Positions 50,941 to 62,980 of a stretch of 64,000 nt of DNA are shown here, piece by piece. The notes under the pieces are model-generated. The model had not been told where the DNA came from. It worked only from the letters and a program-made list of their open reading frames with translations, and did no database searches. The translations under genes and the position numbers were made by a program. Position 1 is the stretch's first letter; every line of letters begins with the position of its first letter. Source of the DNA: Sophora flavescens (lineage: Eukaryota > Streptophyta > Magnoliopsida > Fabales > Fabaceae); contig JAUPTC010000098.1 of NCBI GenBank assembly GCA_030762895.1, positions 1 through 64,000 on the forward strand. Direction: 5' to 3'.

Positions 50941-51039
50941 AATTTGTACTTCTTTGGTCCTATTGGAGCCCAAATGGACTTGTTTGATCCTAATAGAGCC
51001 CAAATGGACTTTTTAGGTCATATAGGACCTAACTGGGCC
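50941..51039 (+). repeat. Reference 99-bp monomer (three sub-repeats 30+39+30)
   Basis: This monomer matches the majority sequence of the array. Rotated to start at CCTA it splits into three related parts. The first is CCTATTGGAGCCCAAATGG through TTTGAT (30 bp). The second is CCTAATAGAGCCCAAATGG through TTTAGGT plus CATATAGGA (39 bp). The third is CCTAACTGGGCCAATTTG through TTTGGT (30 bp). All share CCTA, a G-rich GAGCCC or GGGCC core, an AAAT or AATTT tract, a GACTT or TACTT box and a T-run ending in GGT or GAT. In translation the parts are PIGAQMDLFD, PNRAQMDFLGHIG and PNWANLYFFG. The satellite therefore probably arose by amplification of a trimer of a ~30-bp minisatellite. Confidence 0.9.
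51013..51032. other. Conserved dyad in the monomer (reference copy)
   Basis: TTAGGTC-ATATAG-GACCTAA is an inverted repeat with perfect 7-bp arms and a 6-base spacer. It comes from the 9-bp insertion that distinguishes the 39-bp sub-repeat. It recurs in nearly every monomer on both sides of the orientation switch. In the second main monomer type the spacer is ATAAAG while both arms are intact. Such a site could bind a dimeric protein or extrude a small hairpin; neither is shown. Homogenisation of the array alone would also conserve it. Confidence 0.75.
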
Positions 51040-52504
51040 AATTTGTACTTCTTTGGTCCTATTGGAGCCCAAATGGACTTGTTTGATCCTAATAGAGCCC
51101 AAATGGACTTTTTAGGTCATATAGGACCTAACTGGGCCAATTTGTACTTCTTTGGTCCTATTGGAGCCCAAATGGACTTGTTTGATCCTAATAGAGCCCA
51201 AATGGACTTTTTAGGTCATATAGGACCTAACTGTGCCAATTTGTACTTCTTTGGTCCTATTGGAGCCCAAATGGACTTGTTTGATCCTAATAGACATGCT
51301 TTTAGGTCATATAGGACCTAACTGGGCCAATTTGTACTTCTTTGGTCCTATTGGAGCCCAAATGGACTTGTTTGATCCTAATAGAGCCCAACTGGACTTT
51401 TTAGGTCATATAGGACCTAACTGGGCCAATTTGTACTTCTTTGGTCCTATTGGAGCCCAAATGGACTTGTTTGATCCTAATAGAGCCCAAATGGACTTTT
51501 TAGGTCATATAGGACCTAACTGTGCCAATTTGTACTTCTTTGATCCTATTGGAGCCCAAATGGACTTGTTTGATCCTAATAGAGCCCAAATGGACTTTTT
51601 AGGTCGTATAGGACCTAACTGGCCCAATTTGTACTTCTTTGGAAATATTGGAGCCCAAATGGACTTGTTTGATCCTAATAGAGCCCAAATGGACTTTTAG
51701 GTCATATAGGACCTAACTGGGCCAATTTGTACTTCTTTGGTCTTAATGGAGCCCAAATGGACTTGTGTGATCCTAATAGAGCCCAAATGGACTTTTTAGG
51801 TCATATAGGACCTAACTGGGCCAATTTGTACTTCTTTGGTCCTATTGGAGCCCAAATGGACTTGTTTGATCCTAATAGAGCCAAAATGCACTTTTTAGGT
51901 CATATAGGACCTAACTGGGCCAATTTGTACTTCTTTGGTCCTATTGGAGCCCAAATGGACCTGTTTGATCCTAATAGAGGCCAATTGGACTTTTTAGGTC
52001 ATATAGGACCTAACTGGGCCAATTTGTACTTCTTTGGTCCTATTGGAGCCCAAATGGACTTGTTTGATCCTAATAGAGCCCAAATGGACTTTTTAGGTCA
52101 TATAGGACCTAACTGGGCCAATTTGTACTTCTTTGGTCCTATTGGAGCCCAAATGGACTTGTTTGATCCTAATAGAGCCCAAATGGACTTTTTAGGTCAT
52201 ATAGGACCTAGCTGGGCCAATTTGTACTTCTTTGGTCCTATTGGAGCCCAAATGGACTTGTTTGATCCTAATAGAGCCCAAATGGACTTTTTAGGTCATA
52301 TAGGACCTAACCTGGCCAAATTGTACTTCTTTGGTCCAATTGGAGCCCAAATGGACTTGTTTGATCCTAATAGAGCCCAAATGGACTTTTTAGGTCATAT
52401 AGGACCTAACTGGGCCAATTTGTACTTCTTTGGTCCTATTGGAGCCCAAATGGACTTGTTTGATCCTAATAGAGCCCAAATGGACTTTTTAGGTCATATA
52501 GGAC

Positions 52505-52865
52505 CTAGGCCAATTTGACTTCTTTGGTCCTAATGGGCCCAAATGGACTTGTTTGATCCTAATAGAGCCCAAATGGACTTTTTAGGTCATATAGGACCTA
52601 ACTGGGCCAATTTGTACTTCTTTGGTCCTATTGGGCCCAAATGGACTTGTTTGATCCTAATAGAGCCCAAATGGACTTTTAGGTCATAAAGGACCTAATG
52701 GCCAATTTGTACTTCTTTGGTCTATTGGAGCCCAAATGGACTTGTTTGATCCTAATAGAGCCCAAATGGACTTTCTAGGTCATATGGGACCTAACTGGGC
52801 CAATTTGTACTTCTTTGGTCCTATTGGAGCCCAAATGGACTTGTTTGACCTAATAAGCCCAAATG
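52505..52865 (+). other. Deletion-rich block, 52.5-52.9 kb
   Basis: ATTTGACTTC, CCTAATGGGCCC, GGTCTATTGG and CCTAATAAGCCC occur within otherwise consensus-type core monomers. Confidence 0.7.
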
Positions 52866-53369
52866 GACTTTTTAGGTCATATAGGACCTAACTGGGCCAA
52901 TTTGTACTTCTTTGGTCCTATTGGAGCCCAAATGGACTTGTTTGATCCTAATAGAGCCCAAATGGACTTTTTAGGTCATATAGGACCTAACTGGGCCAAT
53001 TTGTACTTCTTTGGTCCTATTGGAGCCCAAATGGACTTGTTTGATCATAATAGAGCCCAAATGGACTTTTTAGGTCATATAGGACCTAACTGGGCCAATT
53101 TGTACTTCTTTGGTCCTATTGGAGCCCAAATGGACTTGTTTGATCCTAATAGAGCCCAAATGGACTTTTTAGGTCATATAGGACCTAACTGGGCCAATTT
53201 GCACATCTTTGTGCTATTGGAGCCCAAATGGACTTGTTTGATCATAATAAAGCCCAAATGGACTTTTTAGGTCATATAGGACCTAACTGGGCCAATTTGT
53301 GCTTCTTTGGTCCTATTGGATCCCAAATGGACTTGTTTGATCCTAATAAGGCCAAAATGGACTTTTTAG

Positions 53370-54215
53370 GTCATATAGGACCCTGGGCCAATTGTACTTC
53401 TTTGGTCCTATTGGAGCCCAAATGGACTTGTTTGATCCTAATAGAGCCCAAATGGACTTTTAGGTCATATAGGACCTAACTGGGCCAATTTGTACTTCTT
53501 TGGTCTATTGGAGCCCAAATGGACTTGTTTGATCCTAATAGAGCCCGAATGGACTTTTTAGGTCATATAGGACCTAACGGGCCAATTGTACTTCTTTGGT
53601 CCTATTGGAGCCCAAATGGACTTGTTTGATCCTAATAGAGCCCAAATGGACTTTTAGGTCATATAGGACCTAACTGGCCAATTTGTACTTCTTTGGTCTA
53701 TTGGAGCCCAAATGGACTTGTTTGATCCTAATAGAGCCCAAATGGACTTTTTAGGTCATATAGGACCTAACTAGGCCAATTTGGACTTCTTTGGTCCCTA
53801 TTAGAGCCCAAATGGACTTGTTTGATCCTAATAGAGCCCAAATGGACTTTTTAGGTCATATAGGACCTAACTAGGCCAATTTGTACTTCTTTGGTCCTAT
53901 TGGAGCCCAAATGGCTTGGATTTTGATCCTAATAGACCCAAATGGACTTTTTAGGTCATATAGGACCTAACTGGGCCAATTTGTACTTCTTTGGTCTATT
54001 GGAGCCCAAATGGACTTGTTTGATCCTAATAGAGCCCAAATGGACTTTTTAGGTCATATAGGACCTACTTTTTGGTCCTATTGGGCCAAATGGACTTGTT
54101 TGATCCTAATAAGCCAAATGGACTTTTTAGTCTGACCTCCAATTGTACTTCCTAAAATGGACTTTTTGATCCTAATAGAGCCCAAATGGACTTTTTAGGT
54201 CATAGGACCTAACTT
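53370..54215 (+). other. Deletion-rich block, 53.4-54.2 kb
   Basis: ATAGGACCCTGGG, GGCTTGGATTTTGATCC, CCTACTTTTTGGTCC and TAGTCTGACCTCC. This mixes single-base losses with partial-monomer deletions; it is worst at 54060-54170. Confidence 0.72.
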
Positions 54216-57200
54216 GGGCCAATTTGTACTTCTTTGGTCCTATTGGAGCCCAAATGGACTTGTTTGATCCTAATAGAGCCCAAATGGACTTTTTAGGTCA
54301 TATAGGACCTAACTGGGCGAATTTGTACTTCTTTGGTTCTATTGGAGCCCAAATGGACTTGTTTGATCCTAATAGAGCCCAAATGGACTTTTTAGGTCAT
54401 ATAGGACCTAACTGGGCCAATTTGTACTTCTTTGGTCCTATTGGAGCCCAAATGGACTTGTTTGATCCTAATAGAGCCCAAATGGACTTTTAGGTCATAT
54501 AGGACCTACTGGGCCAATTTGTACTTCTTTGGTCTATTGGAGCCCCAAATGGACTTGTTTGATCCTAATAGTGCCCAAATGGACTTTTTAGGTCATATAG
54601 GACCTAACTGGGCCAATTTGTACTTCTTTGGTCCTAATGGAGCCCAAATGGACTTGTTTGATCCTAATAGAGCCCAAATGGACTTTTAGGTCATATAGGA
54701 CCTAACTGGGCCAATTTGTACTTCTTTGGTCCTAATGGAGCCCAAATGGACTTGTTTGATCCTAATAGAGCCCAAATGGACTTTTTAGGTCATATAGGAC
54801 CTAACTGGGCCAATTTGTACTTCTTTGGTCTATTGGAGCCCAAATGGACTTGTTTGATCCTAATAGAGCCCAAATGGACTTTTTAGGTCATATAGGACCT
54901 AGCTGGGCCAATTGTACTTCTTTGGTCCTAATGGAGCCCAAATGGACTTGTTTGATCCTAATAGAGCCCAAATGGACTTTTTAGGTCATATAGGACCTAA
55001 CGGGCCAATTTGTACTTCTTTGGTCTATTAGAGCCCAAATGGACTTGTTTGATCCTAATAGAGCCAAATGGACTTTTTAGGGCATATATGACCTAACTGT
55101 GACAATTTGTACTTCTTTGGTCCTATTGGAGCCCAAATGGACTTGTTTGACCCTAATAGAGCCCAAATGGACTTTGTAGGTCATATAGGACATAACTGGG
55201 CCAATTTGTACATCTTTGGTCCTATTGGAGCCCAAATGGCCTTGTTTGATCCTAATAGAGCCCAAATGGACTTTTTAGGTCATATAGGACCTATCTAGGC
55301 CAATTTGTACTTCTTTAGTCTGATTGGAGCCCAAATGGACTTGTTTGATCCTAATAGAGACCAAATGGACTTTTTAGGTCATATAGGACCTAACTAGGCC
55401 TATTTGTACTTCTTTGGTCTATTGGAGCCCCAAATGGACTTGTTTGATCCTAATAGAGCCAAATGGACTTTTAGGTCATATAGGACAACATTGTACTCTT
55501 TGGTCTATTGGAGCCCAAATGGACTTGTTTCATCCGAATAGAGCCCAAATGGACTTTTTAGGTCATATAGGTCCTAACTGGGCCAATTTGTGCTTCTTTG
55601 GTCTATTGGAGCCCAAATGGACTTGTTTGAACCTAATAGAGCCCAAATGGACTTTTTAGGTCATATAGGACCTAACTGAGCCAATTGTACTTCTTTGGTC
55701 TATTGGAGCCCAAATGGACTTGTTTGATCCTAATAGAGCCCAAATGGACTTTTTGGTCATAGGACCTGGGCCAAATGGACTTGTGTGATCCTAGTAGAGC
55801 CCAAATGGACTTTTTTGAACCTAATAGAGCCCAAATGGACTTTTTAGGTCATATAGGACCTAACTGGGCCAATTTGTACATCTTTGGTCCTATTGGAGCC
55901 CAAATGGACTTGTTTGATCCTAGTGGAGCCCAAATGGACTTTTTAGGTCATATAGGACCCCTAGGCCAATTTGTACTTCTTTGGTCCTATTGGAGCCCAA
56001 ATGGACTTGTTTGATCCTAATAGAGCCCAAATGGACTTTTTAGGTCATATAGGACCTAACTGGCCAATTTGTACTTCTTTGGTCTATTGGAGCCCAAATG
56101 GACTTGTTTGACCTAATAGACCCAAATGGACTTTTAGGTCATATAGGACCTAACTGGGCCAATTTGTACTTCTTTGGTCCTATTGGAGCCCAAATGGACT
56201 TGTTTGATCCTAATAGAGCCCAAATGGACTTTTTAGGTCATATAGGACCTAACTGGCCATTTTGTACTTCTTTGGTCCTATTGGAGCCCAAATGGACTTG
56301 TTTGATCCTAATAGAGCCCAAATGGACTTGTTAGGTCATAATGGACCTCACTGTGCCAATTTGTACTTCTTTGGTCCTATTGGAGCCCAAATGGACTTGT
56401 TTGATCCTAATAGAGCCCAAATGGACTTTTAGGTCATATAGGACCTAACTGGGCCAATTTGTACTTCTTTGGTCCTATTGGAGCCCAAATGGACTTGTTT
56501 GATCCTAATAGAGCCCAAATGGACTTTTTAGGTCATATAGGACCTAACTGGGCCAATTTGTACTTCTTTGGTCCTATTGGAGCCCAAATGGACTTGTTTG
56601 ATCCTAATAGAGCCAAAATGGACATTTTAGGTCATATAGGACCTAACTGGGCCAATTTGTACTTCTTTGATCATATTGGAGCCCAAATGGACTTGTTTGA
56701 TCAGCCCAAAATGATAGCCCAAATGCACTTTTTAGGTCATATAGGACCTAACTGGGCCAATTTGTACTTCTTTGGTCCTATTGGAGCCCAAATGGACTTG
56801 TTTGATCCTAATAGAGCCCAAAATGGACTTTTTAGGTCATATAGGACCTATCGTGACCAATTTGTACTACTTTGGTCCTAATGGAGCCCAAATGGACTTG
56901 TTTGACCCTAAAAGAGCCCAAATGGACTTTTTAGGTCATATATGACCTAACTGGGCCAATTTGTACCTCTTTGGTCCTATTGGAGCCCAAATGGACTTGT
57001 TTGATCCTAATAGAGCCCAAATGCACTTTTTAGGTCATATATGACCTAAGCTGGGCCAATTTGTACTTCTTTGGTCCTATTGGATCCCAAATGGACTTGT
57101 TTGATCTATAATTGAGCCCAAATGGACTTTTTAGGTCATATAGGACCTAAGCTGGGCCAATTTGTACTTCTTTGGTCCTATTGGAGCCCAAATGGACTTG

Positions 57201-59771
57201 TTTGATCCTAATAGAGCCCAAATGGACTTTTTAGGTCATATAGGACCTAACTGAGCCAATTTGTACTTCTTTGGTCTATTGGAGCCCAAATGGACTTGTT
57301 TGATCCTAATTAAGCCCAAATGGACTTTTTAGGTCATATAGGACCTAAGCTGGGCCAATTTGTACTTCTTTGGTCCTATTGGAGCCCGAATGGACTTGTT
57401 TGATCCTAATGGAGCCCAAATGGACTTTTTAGGTCATATAGGACCTAACTGGGCCAATTTGTACTTCTTTGGTCCTAATGGAGCCCCAAATGGACTTCTT
57501 TGTTCCTATTGGAGCCCAAATGGACTTTTTAGGTCATAAAGGACCTAACTGTGCCAATTTGTACTTCTTTGGTCCTATTGGAGCCCAAATGGACTTGTTT
57601 TATCCTAATAGAGCCCAAATGGACTTTTTGGCTAGAGGACCTAACTGGGCCCCCAATTTGTACTTCTTTGGTCCTAATGGAGCCCAAAGGGACTTGATTG
57701 AACCTAATAGAGCCCAAATGGACTTTATAGGTCATATAGGACCTAAGCTGGGCCAATTTGTACTTCTTTGGTCTATTAGAGCCCAAATGGACTTGTTTGA
57801 GCCCAATTAAGGCCCAAATGGACTTTTTAGGTCATATAGGACCTAATTGGGCCAATTTGTACTTCTTTGGTCCTATTGTAGCCCAAATGGACTTGTTTGA
57901 TCCTAATAGAGCCCAAATGGACTTGTTAGGTCATAAAGGACCTAACTGGGCCAATTTGTACTTCTTTGGTCCTATTGGAGCCCAAATGGACTTGTTTGAT
58001 GCTAATAGATCCCGAATGGACTTTTTAGGTGATAGAGGACCTTACTAGGCCAATTTGTACTTCTTTGGTCTATTGGAGCCCAAATGGACTTGTTTGATCC
58101 TAATAAGTCCTAATGGACTTTTTAGGTCATATAGGACCTAACTGGGCCAATTTGTACTTCTTTGGTCCTATTGGAGCCCCAAATGGACTTGTTTGGTCAT
58201 AGCAGGACCGGGCCAATGTACTCTTGGTCTATTGGAGCCCAAATGGACTTGTTAGGTCATAATGGACCTATCTGGGCCAATTTGTACTTCTTTGGTCCTA
58301 TTGGAGCCCAAATGGACTTGTTTGATCCTAATAGAGCCCAAATGGACTTTTTAGGTCATATAGGACCTAACTGGGCCAATTTGTACTTCTTTGGTCCTAT
58401 TGGAGCCCAAATGGACTTGTTTGATCCTAATAGGTCCTAATGGACTTTTTAGGTCATATAGGACCTAACTGGGCCAATTTGTACTTCTTTGGTCCAAATG
58501 GAGTCCAAATGGACTTGTTTGATCCTAATAGAGCCCAATTGGACTTTTTAGGTCATATAGGATCTAACTGGGCCAATTTGTACTTCTATGGTCCTATTGG
58601 AGCCTAAATGGACTTGTTTGATCCTAATAGAGCCAAAATGCACTTTTTAGGTTATATAGGACCTAACTGGGTTAATTTATACTTCTTTGGTCATATTGGA
58701 GGCCAAATGGACTTGTTTGATTCTAATAAAGCCCCCATGGACTTGTTTGATCCTAATAGAGCCCATATGGACTTTTTAGGTCATAAAGGACCTAACTGGG
58801 CGAATTTGAACTTCTTTGGTCCTATTGGAGCCCAAATGGACTTGTTTGATCCTAATAGAGCCCAACTGGACATTTTAGGTCTTATAGGACCTAACGGGGC
58901 CAATTTGTACTTCTTTGGTCCTAATGGAGCCCAAATGGACTTATTTGATACTAATAGAGCGAAACTGTACATTTTAGGTCTTAATGGACATAACTGTGCC
59001 AATTTGTACTTCTTTGGTCCTTTTGGAGAACAATTCGACTTGTATTATCCTAATAGAGCCCAAATGGACTTGTTTGATCCTAATAGAGGCAAATGCACTT
59101 TTAGGTCATATATGACCTAATTGTGCCAAATTTGTACTTCTTTGGTCCTATTGGAGCCCAAATGGACTTGTTTGATCCTCATAGAGCCCAAATGGACTTT
59201 TTAGGTCATATAGGACCTAACTGGGCCAATTTGTACTTCTTTGGTCCAAATGGAGCCCAAATGGACTTGTTTCATCCTAATAGAGCCCAACTGGACATTT
59301 TAGGTCATATAGGATTTTCTTGGGCCAATTTGTACTTCTTTGGTGCTATTGGAGCGAAATGGACTTGTTTGATCCAAATGGAGCCCAAATGGACTTTTTA
59401 GGTCATATAGGACCTAACTGGGCCAATTTGTACTTCTTTGGTCCTATTGGATCCAAAATGGACTTGTTTGATCCTAATAGAGCCCAAATGCACTTTTAGG
59501 TCATATAGGACCTAAATGGTCCAATTTTTACTTCTTTGGTTCTATTGGAGCCCAAATGGACTTGTTTGAGCCCCAATAGAGACAAAATGCACTTTTAGGT
59601 CATATAGGACCTAACTGGGCCAATTTGTACTTCTTTAGTCCTATTGGAGCCCAAATGTACTTGTTTGATCCTAATAGAGCCAAAATGCACTTTTTAGATC
59701 ATATAGGACCTAACTAGGCCAATTTGTACTTCTTTGGTCCTAATAGAGGCCGAATGGACTTGTTAGGTATA

Positions 59772-59786
59772 GGATCAAACAAGTCC
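59772..59786 (-). repeat. Micro-inverted segment, right block 3
   Basis: GGATCAAACAAGTCC between TTAGGTATA and TAATAGAGCCC. It is the first copy after the homogenised core. Confidence 0.88.
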
Positions 59787-61097
59787 TAATAGAGCCCAAA
59801 TGGACTTGTTTGATCCCAATAGAGCCCAAATGGAATTGTTAGGTCATAAAGCACCTAACTGTGCCAATTTGTACTTCTTTGGTCCTAATGGAGCCCGAAT
59901 GGACTTGTTTGATCCTAATAGAGCTCAAATGGACTTGTGTGATCTTAGTAGAGCCCAAATGGACTTGTTAGGTCATAAAGGACCTAACTGGGCCAATTTG
60001 TACTTCTTTGGTCATAATGGAGCCCAAATGGAGTAGTTTGAGCCTGAAAGGGCCCAAATGGACTTGTTTGATCCTAATAGAGCCCAAATGGACTTTTTAG
60101 GTCATATAGGACCTAACTGGGCCAATTTGTACTTCTTTGGTCCTAATGGAGCCCAAATGGACTTGTTTGATCCTAATAGAGCCCAACTGGATATTTTAGG
60201 TCATATAGGACCTAACTGGACCAATTTGTTCTTCTTTGGTCCTATTGGAGCCCAAATGGACTTGTTTGTTCCTAATGGAGCCCAAATGGACTTTTTAGGT
60301 CATATAGGACCTAACTGGCACAATTTGTACTTCTTTGGTCCTATTGGAGCCCAAATGGACTTGTTTGATCCTAATAGAGCCAAAATTCACATTTTAGGTC
60401 ATATAGGACCTAACTGTGCCAATTTGTACTTCTTTGGTCCGATTGGAGCCCAAATGGACTTATTTGAGCCCATTTAAGGTCAAAATGCACTTTTTAGGTC
60501 ATATAGGACCTAACTGGGCCAATTTGTACTTCTTTGGTCCTAATGGAGCCCAAATGGACTTGTTTGAGCCCAATTAAGGCCAAAATGAACTTTTTAGGTC
60601 ATATAGGACCTAACTGGGCCAATTTGTACTTCTTTGGTCCTAATGGAGCCCAAATGGTCTTGTTTGATCCTAATAGAGCCCAACTGGACATTTTAGGTCA
60701 TATAGGACCTAACTGGGCCAATTTGTACTTCTTTGGTCCTATTGGAGCCCAAATGGACTTGTTTGATCCTAATGGAGCCCAAATGGACTTTTTAGGTCAT
60801 AAAGGACCTAACTGGGCCAATTTGTACTTCTTTGGTCCTATTGGAGCCCAAATGGACTTGTTTGATCCTAATGGAGCCAAAATGGACTAGTTAGGTCATA
60901 AAGGACCTAACTGTGCCAATTTGTACTTCTTTGGTCCTAATGGAACCCAAATGGACTTGTTTGATCCTAATAGAGCACAAATGGACTTTTTAGGTCAAAT
61001 AGGACCTAACTGGGCCAATTTGTACTTCTTTTGTCCTAATGGAGCCAAAATGGACTTCTTTGATCCTAATAGAGCCCAAATGAACTATTTAGGACCT

Positions 61098-61140
61098 AAT
61101 TGGGCCAATTGCCCCGAACGGCCCAATTGTAATTCTTTCG
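61098..61140 (+). repeat. Rare GC-rich monomer variant, copy 3
   Basis: Plus-sense GCCCCGAACGGCCC between CCAATT boxes. It differs from the reverse complement of the 4.8-kb copy by one base in this stretch, although the two lie 56 kb apart and on opposite strands. Confidence 0.85.
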
Positions 61141-62706
61141 TCCTAATGGAGCCCAAATGGACTTGTTGGATCCTAATGGAGCCCAAATGGACTTGTGTGA
61201 TTAGAGCCCAAATGGACTTGTTTGATCCTAATAGGGCCCAAATGGACTTGTTTGATCCTAGTGGAACCCAAATGGACTTTTTAGGTCATATAGGACCTAA
61301 TTGGGCCAATTTGTACTTCTTTGGTCCTAATGGAGCCCAGATGGACTTGTTTGATCCTAATAGAGCCCCAATGGACTTGTTTGATCCTAATAGAGCCCAA
61401 ATGGACTTGTTAGGTCATAAAGGACCTAACTGGGCCAATTTATACTTCTTTGGTCCTAATGGAGCCCAAATGGACTTGTTTGACCTAATAAGAGCCCAAA
61501 TGGACTTGTTTGATACTAATAGAGCCCAAATGGACTTTTTAGGTCATATAGGACCTAATTGGGCCAATTTGTACTTCTTTGGTCCTAATGGAGCCCAAAT
61601 GGTCTTGTTTGATCCTAATAGAGCACAAATGGACTTTTTAGGTTAAATAGGACCTAATGCGCCAATTTGTACTTCTTTGGTCCTAATGGAGCCCAAATGG
61701 ACTTGTTTGAGCCAAATTAAGCCCAAAATGAACTTTTAGGTCATATAGGACCTAACTGGGCCAATTTGTACTTCTTTGGTCCTAATGGAGCCCAAATGGT
61801 CTTGTTTGATCCTAATAGAGCCCAACTGGACATTTTAGGTCATATAGGACCTAACTGGGCCAATTTGTACTTCTTTGGTCCTATTGGAGCCCAAATGGAC
61901 TTGTTTGTTCCTAATGGAGCCCAAATGGACTTTTTAGGTCATATAGGACCTAACTGGGCCAATTTGTAATTCTTTGTTCCTAATGGAGCCCAAATGGACT
62001 TGTTTGATCCTAATAGAGCCAAAATTCACATTTTAGGTCATATAGGGCCTAACTGTGCCAATTTGTACTTCTTTGGTCCGATTGGAGCCCAAATGGACTT
62101 ATTTGAGCCCAATTTAGGTCAAAATGCACTTTTTAGGTCATATAGGACCTAACTGGGCCAATTTGTACTTCTTTGGTCCTAATGGAGCCCAAATGGACTT
62201 GTGTGATCCTAATGGTGCCCAAATGGACTTTTTATGTCCTATAGGACCTAACTGGGCCAATTTGTACTTCTTTGGTCCTATTGGAGCCCAAATGGACTTG
62301 TTTGATCCTAATGGAGCCCAAATGGACTTTTTAGGTCATATAGGACCTAACTGGGCCAATTTGTACTTCTTTGGTCCTATTGGAGCCCAAATGGACTTGT
62401 TTGATCCTAATAGAGCCAAAATGCACTTTTTAGGTCATATAGGACCTAACTGGGCCAATTTGTACTTCTTTGGTCCTATTGGAGCACAAATGGACTTGTG
62501 TGTGCCCAATTAAGGCCAAAATACACTTTTAGGTCATATAGGACCTAACTGGGCTATTTTGTACTTCTTTGGTCCTATTGGAGCCCAAATGGAGTTGTTT
62601 GATCCTAATAGAGCCCAAATGGACTTTTTAGGTCATATTGGACCTAAATGGGCCAATTTGTACTTCTTTGGTCCTAATAGAGCCCAAATGGACTTGTTTG
62701 GTCATA

Positions 62707-62721
62707 GGATCAAACAAGTCC
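62707..62721 (-). repeat. Micro-inverted segment, right block 4
   Basis: GGATCAAACAAGTCC between TTTGGTCATA and TAATAGAGCCC. Confidence 0.88.
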
Positions 62722-62980
62722 TAATAGAGCCCAAATGGACTTGTTTGATCCTAATAGATCCCAAATGGACTTGTTAGGTCATAAAGGACCTAATTGTGCC
62801 AATTTGTACTTCTTTGGTCCTAATGGTACCCAAATGGACTTGTTTGATCCTAATAGAGCACAAATGGACTTTTTAGGTCAAATAGGACCTAACTGGGCCA
62901 ATTTGTACTTCTTTGGTCCTAATGGAGCCAAAATGGACTTATTTGATCCTAATAGAGCCCAAATGAACTATTTAGGACCT

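Larger units (their letters stand above)
50842..51237 (+). repeat. Run of identical consecutive monomers
   Basis: Three consecutive 99-bp monomers (50842-50940, 50941-51039, 51040-51138) are identical base for base. The fourth (51139-51237) differs only by CTGTGCC for CTGGGCC. Runs like this are the signature of very recent unequal exchange or gene conversion. They mark the homogenised core of the array. Confidence 0.93.
49825..52505 (+). repeat. Homogenised core of the array
   Basis: Nearly all monomers here are the majority type (CCTATTGGAGCCC, TTTGATCCTAATAGAGCCC, CTTTTTAGGTCATATAGG) at exact 99-bp spacing with scattered single substitutions. Length variants, micro-inversions and linked-variant types are few; 50070-50110 is an exception with an LLGHK-type monomer. 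The open frame consequently runs long here (268, 214 and 263 codons). I see these as a by-product of low divergence, not as genes. Confidence 0.8.

Noticed and set aside
51013..51032. Rho-independent terminator or riboswitch hairpin in each monomer
   Set aside because: The 7-bp dyad has no GC-rich stem followed by a T-run in the correct order, and no transcription unit is present.
50941..51039. Identification as a named centromeric satellite family
   Set aside because: The monomer length and sequence match no satellite I can recall with confidence. A database search of the consensus would be needed, so no family or species is claimed.
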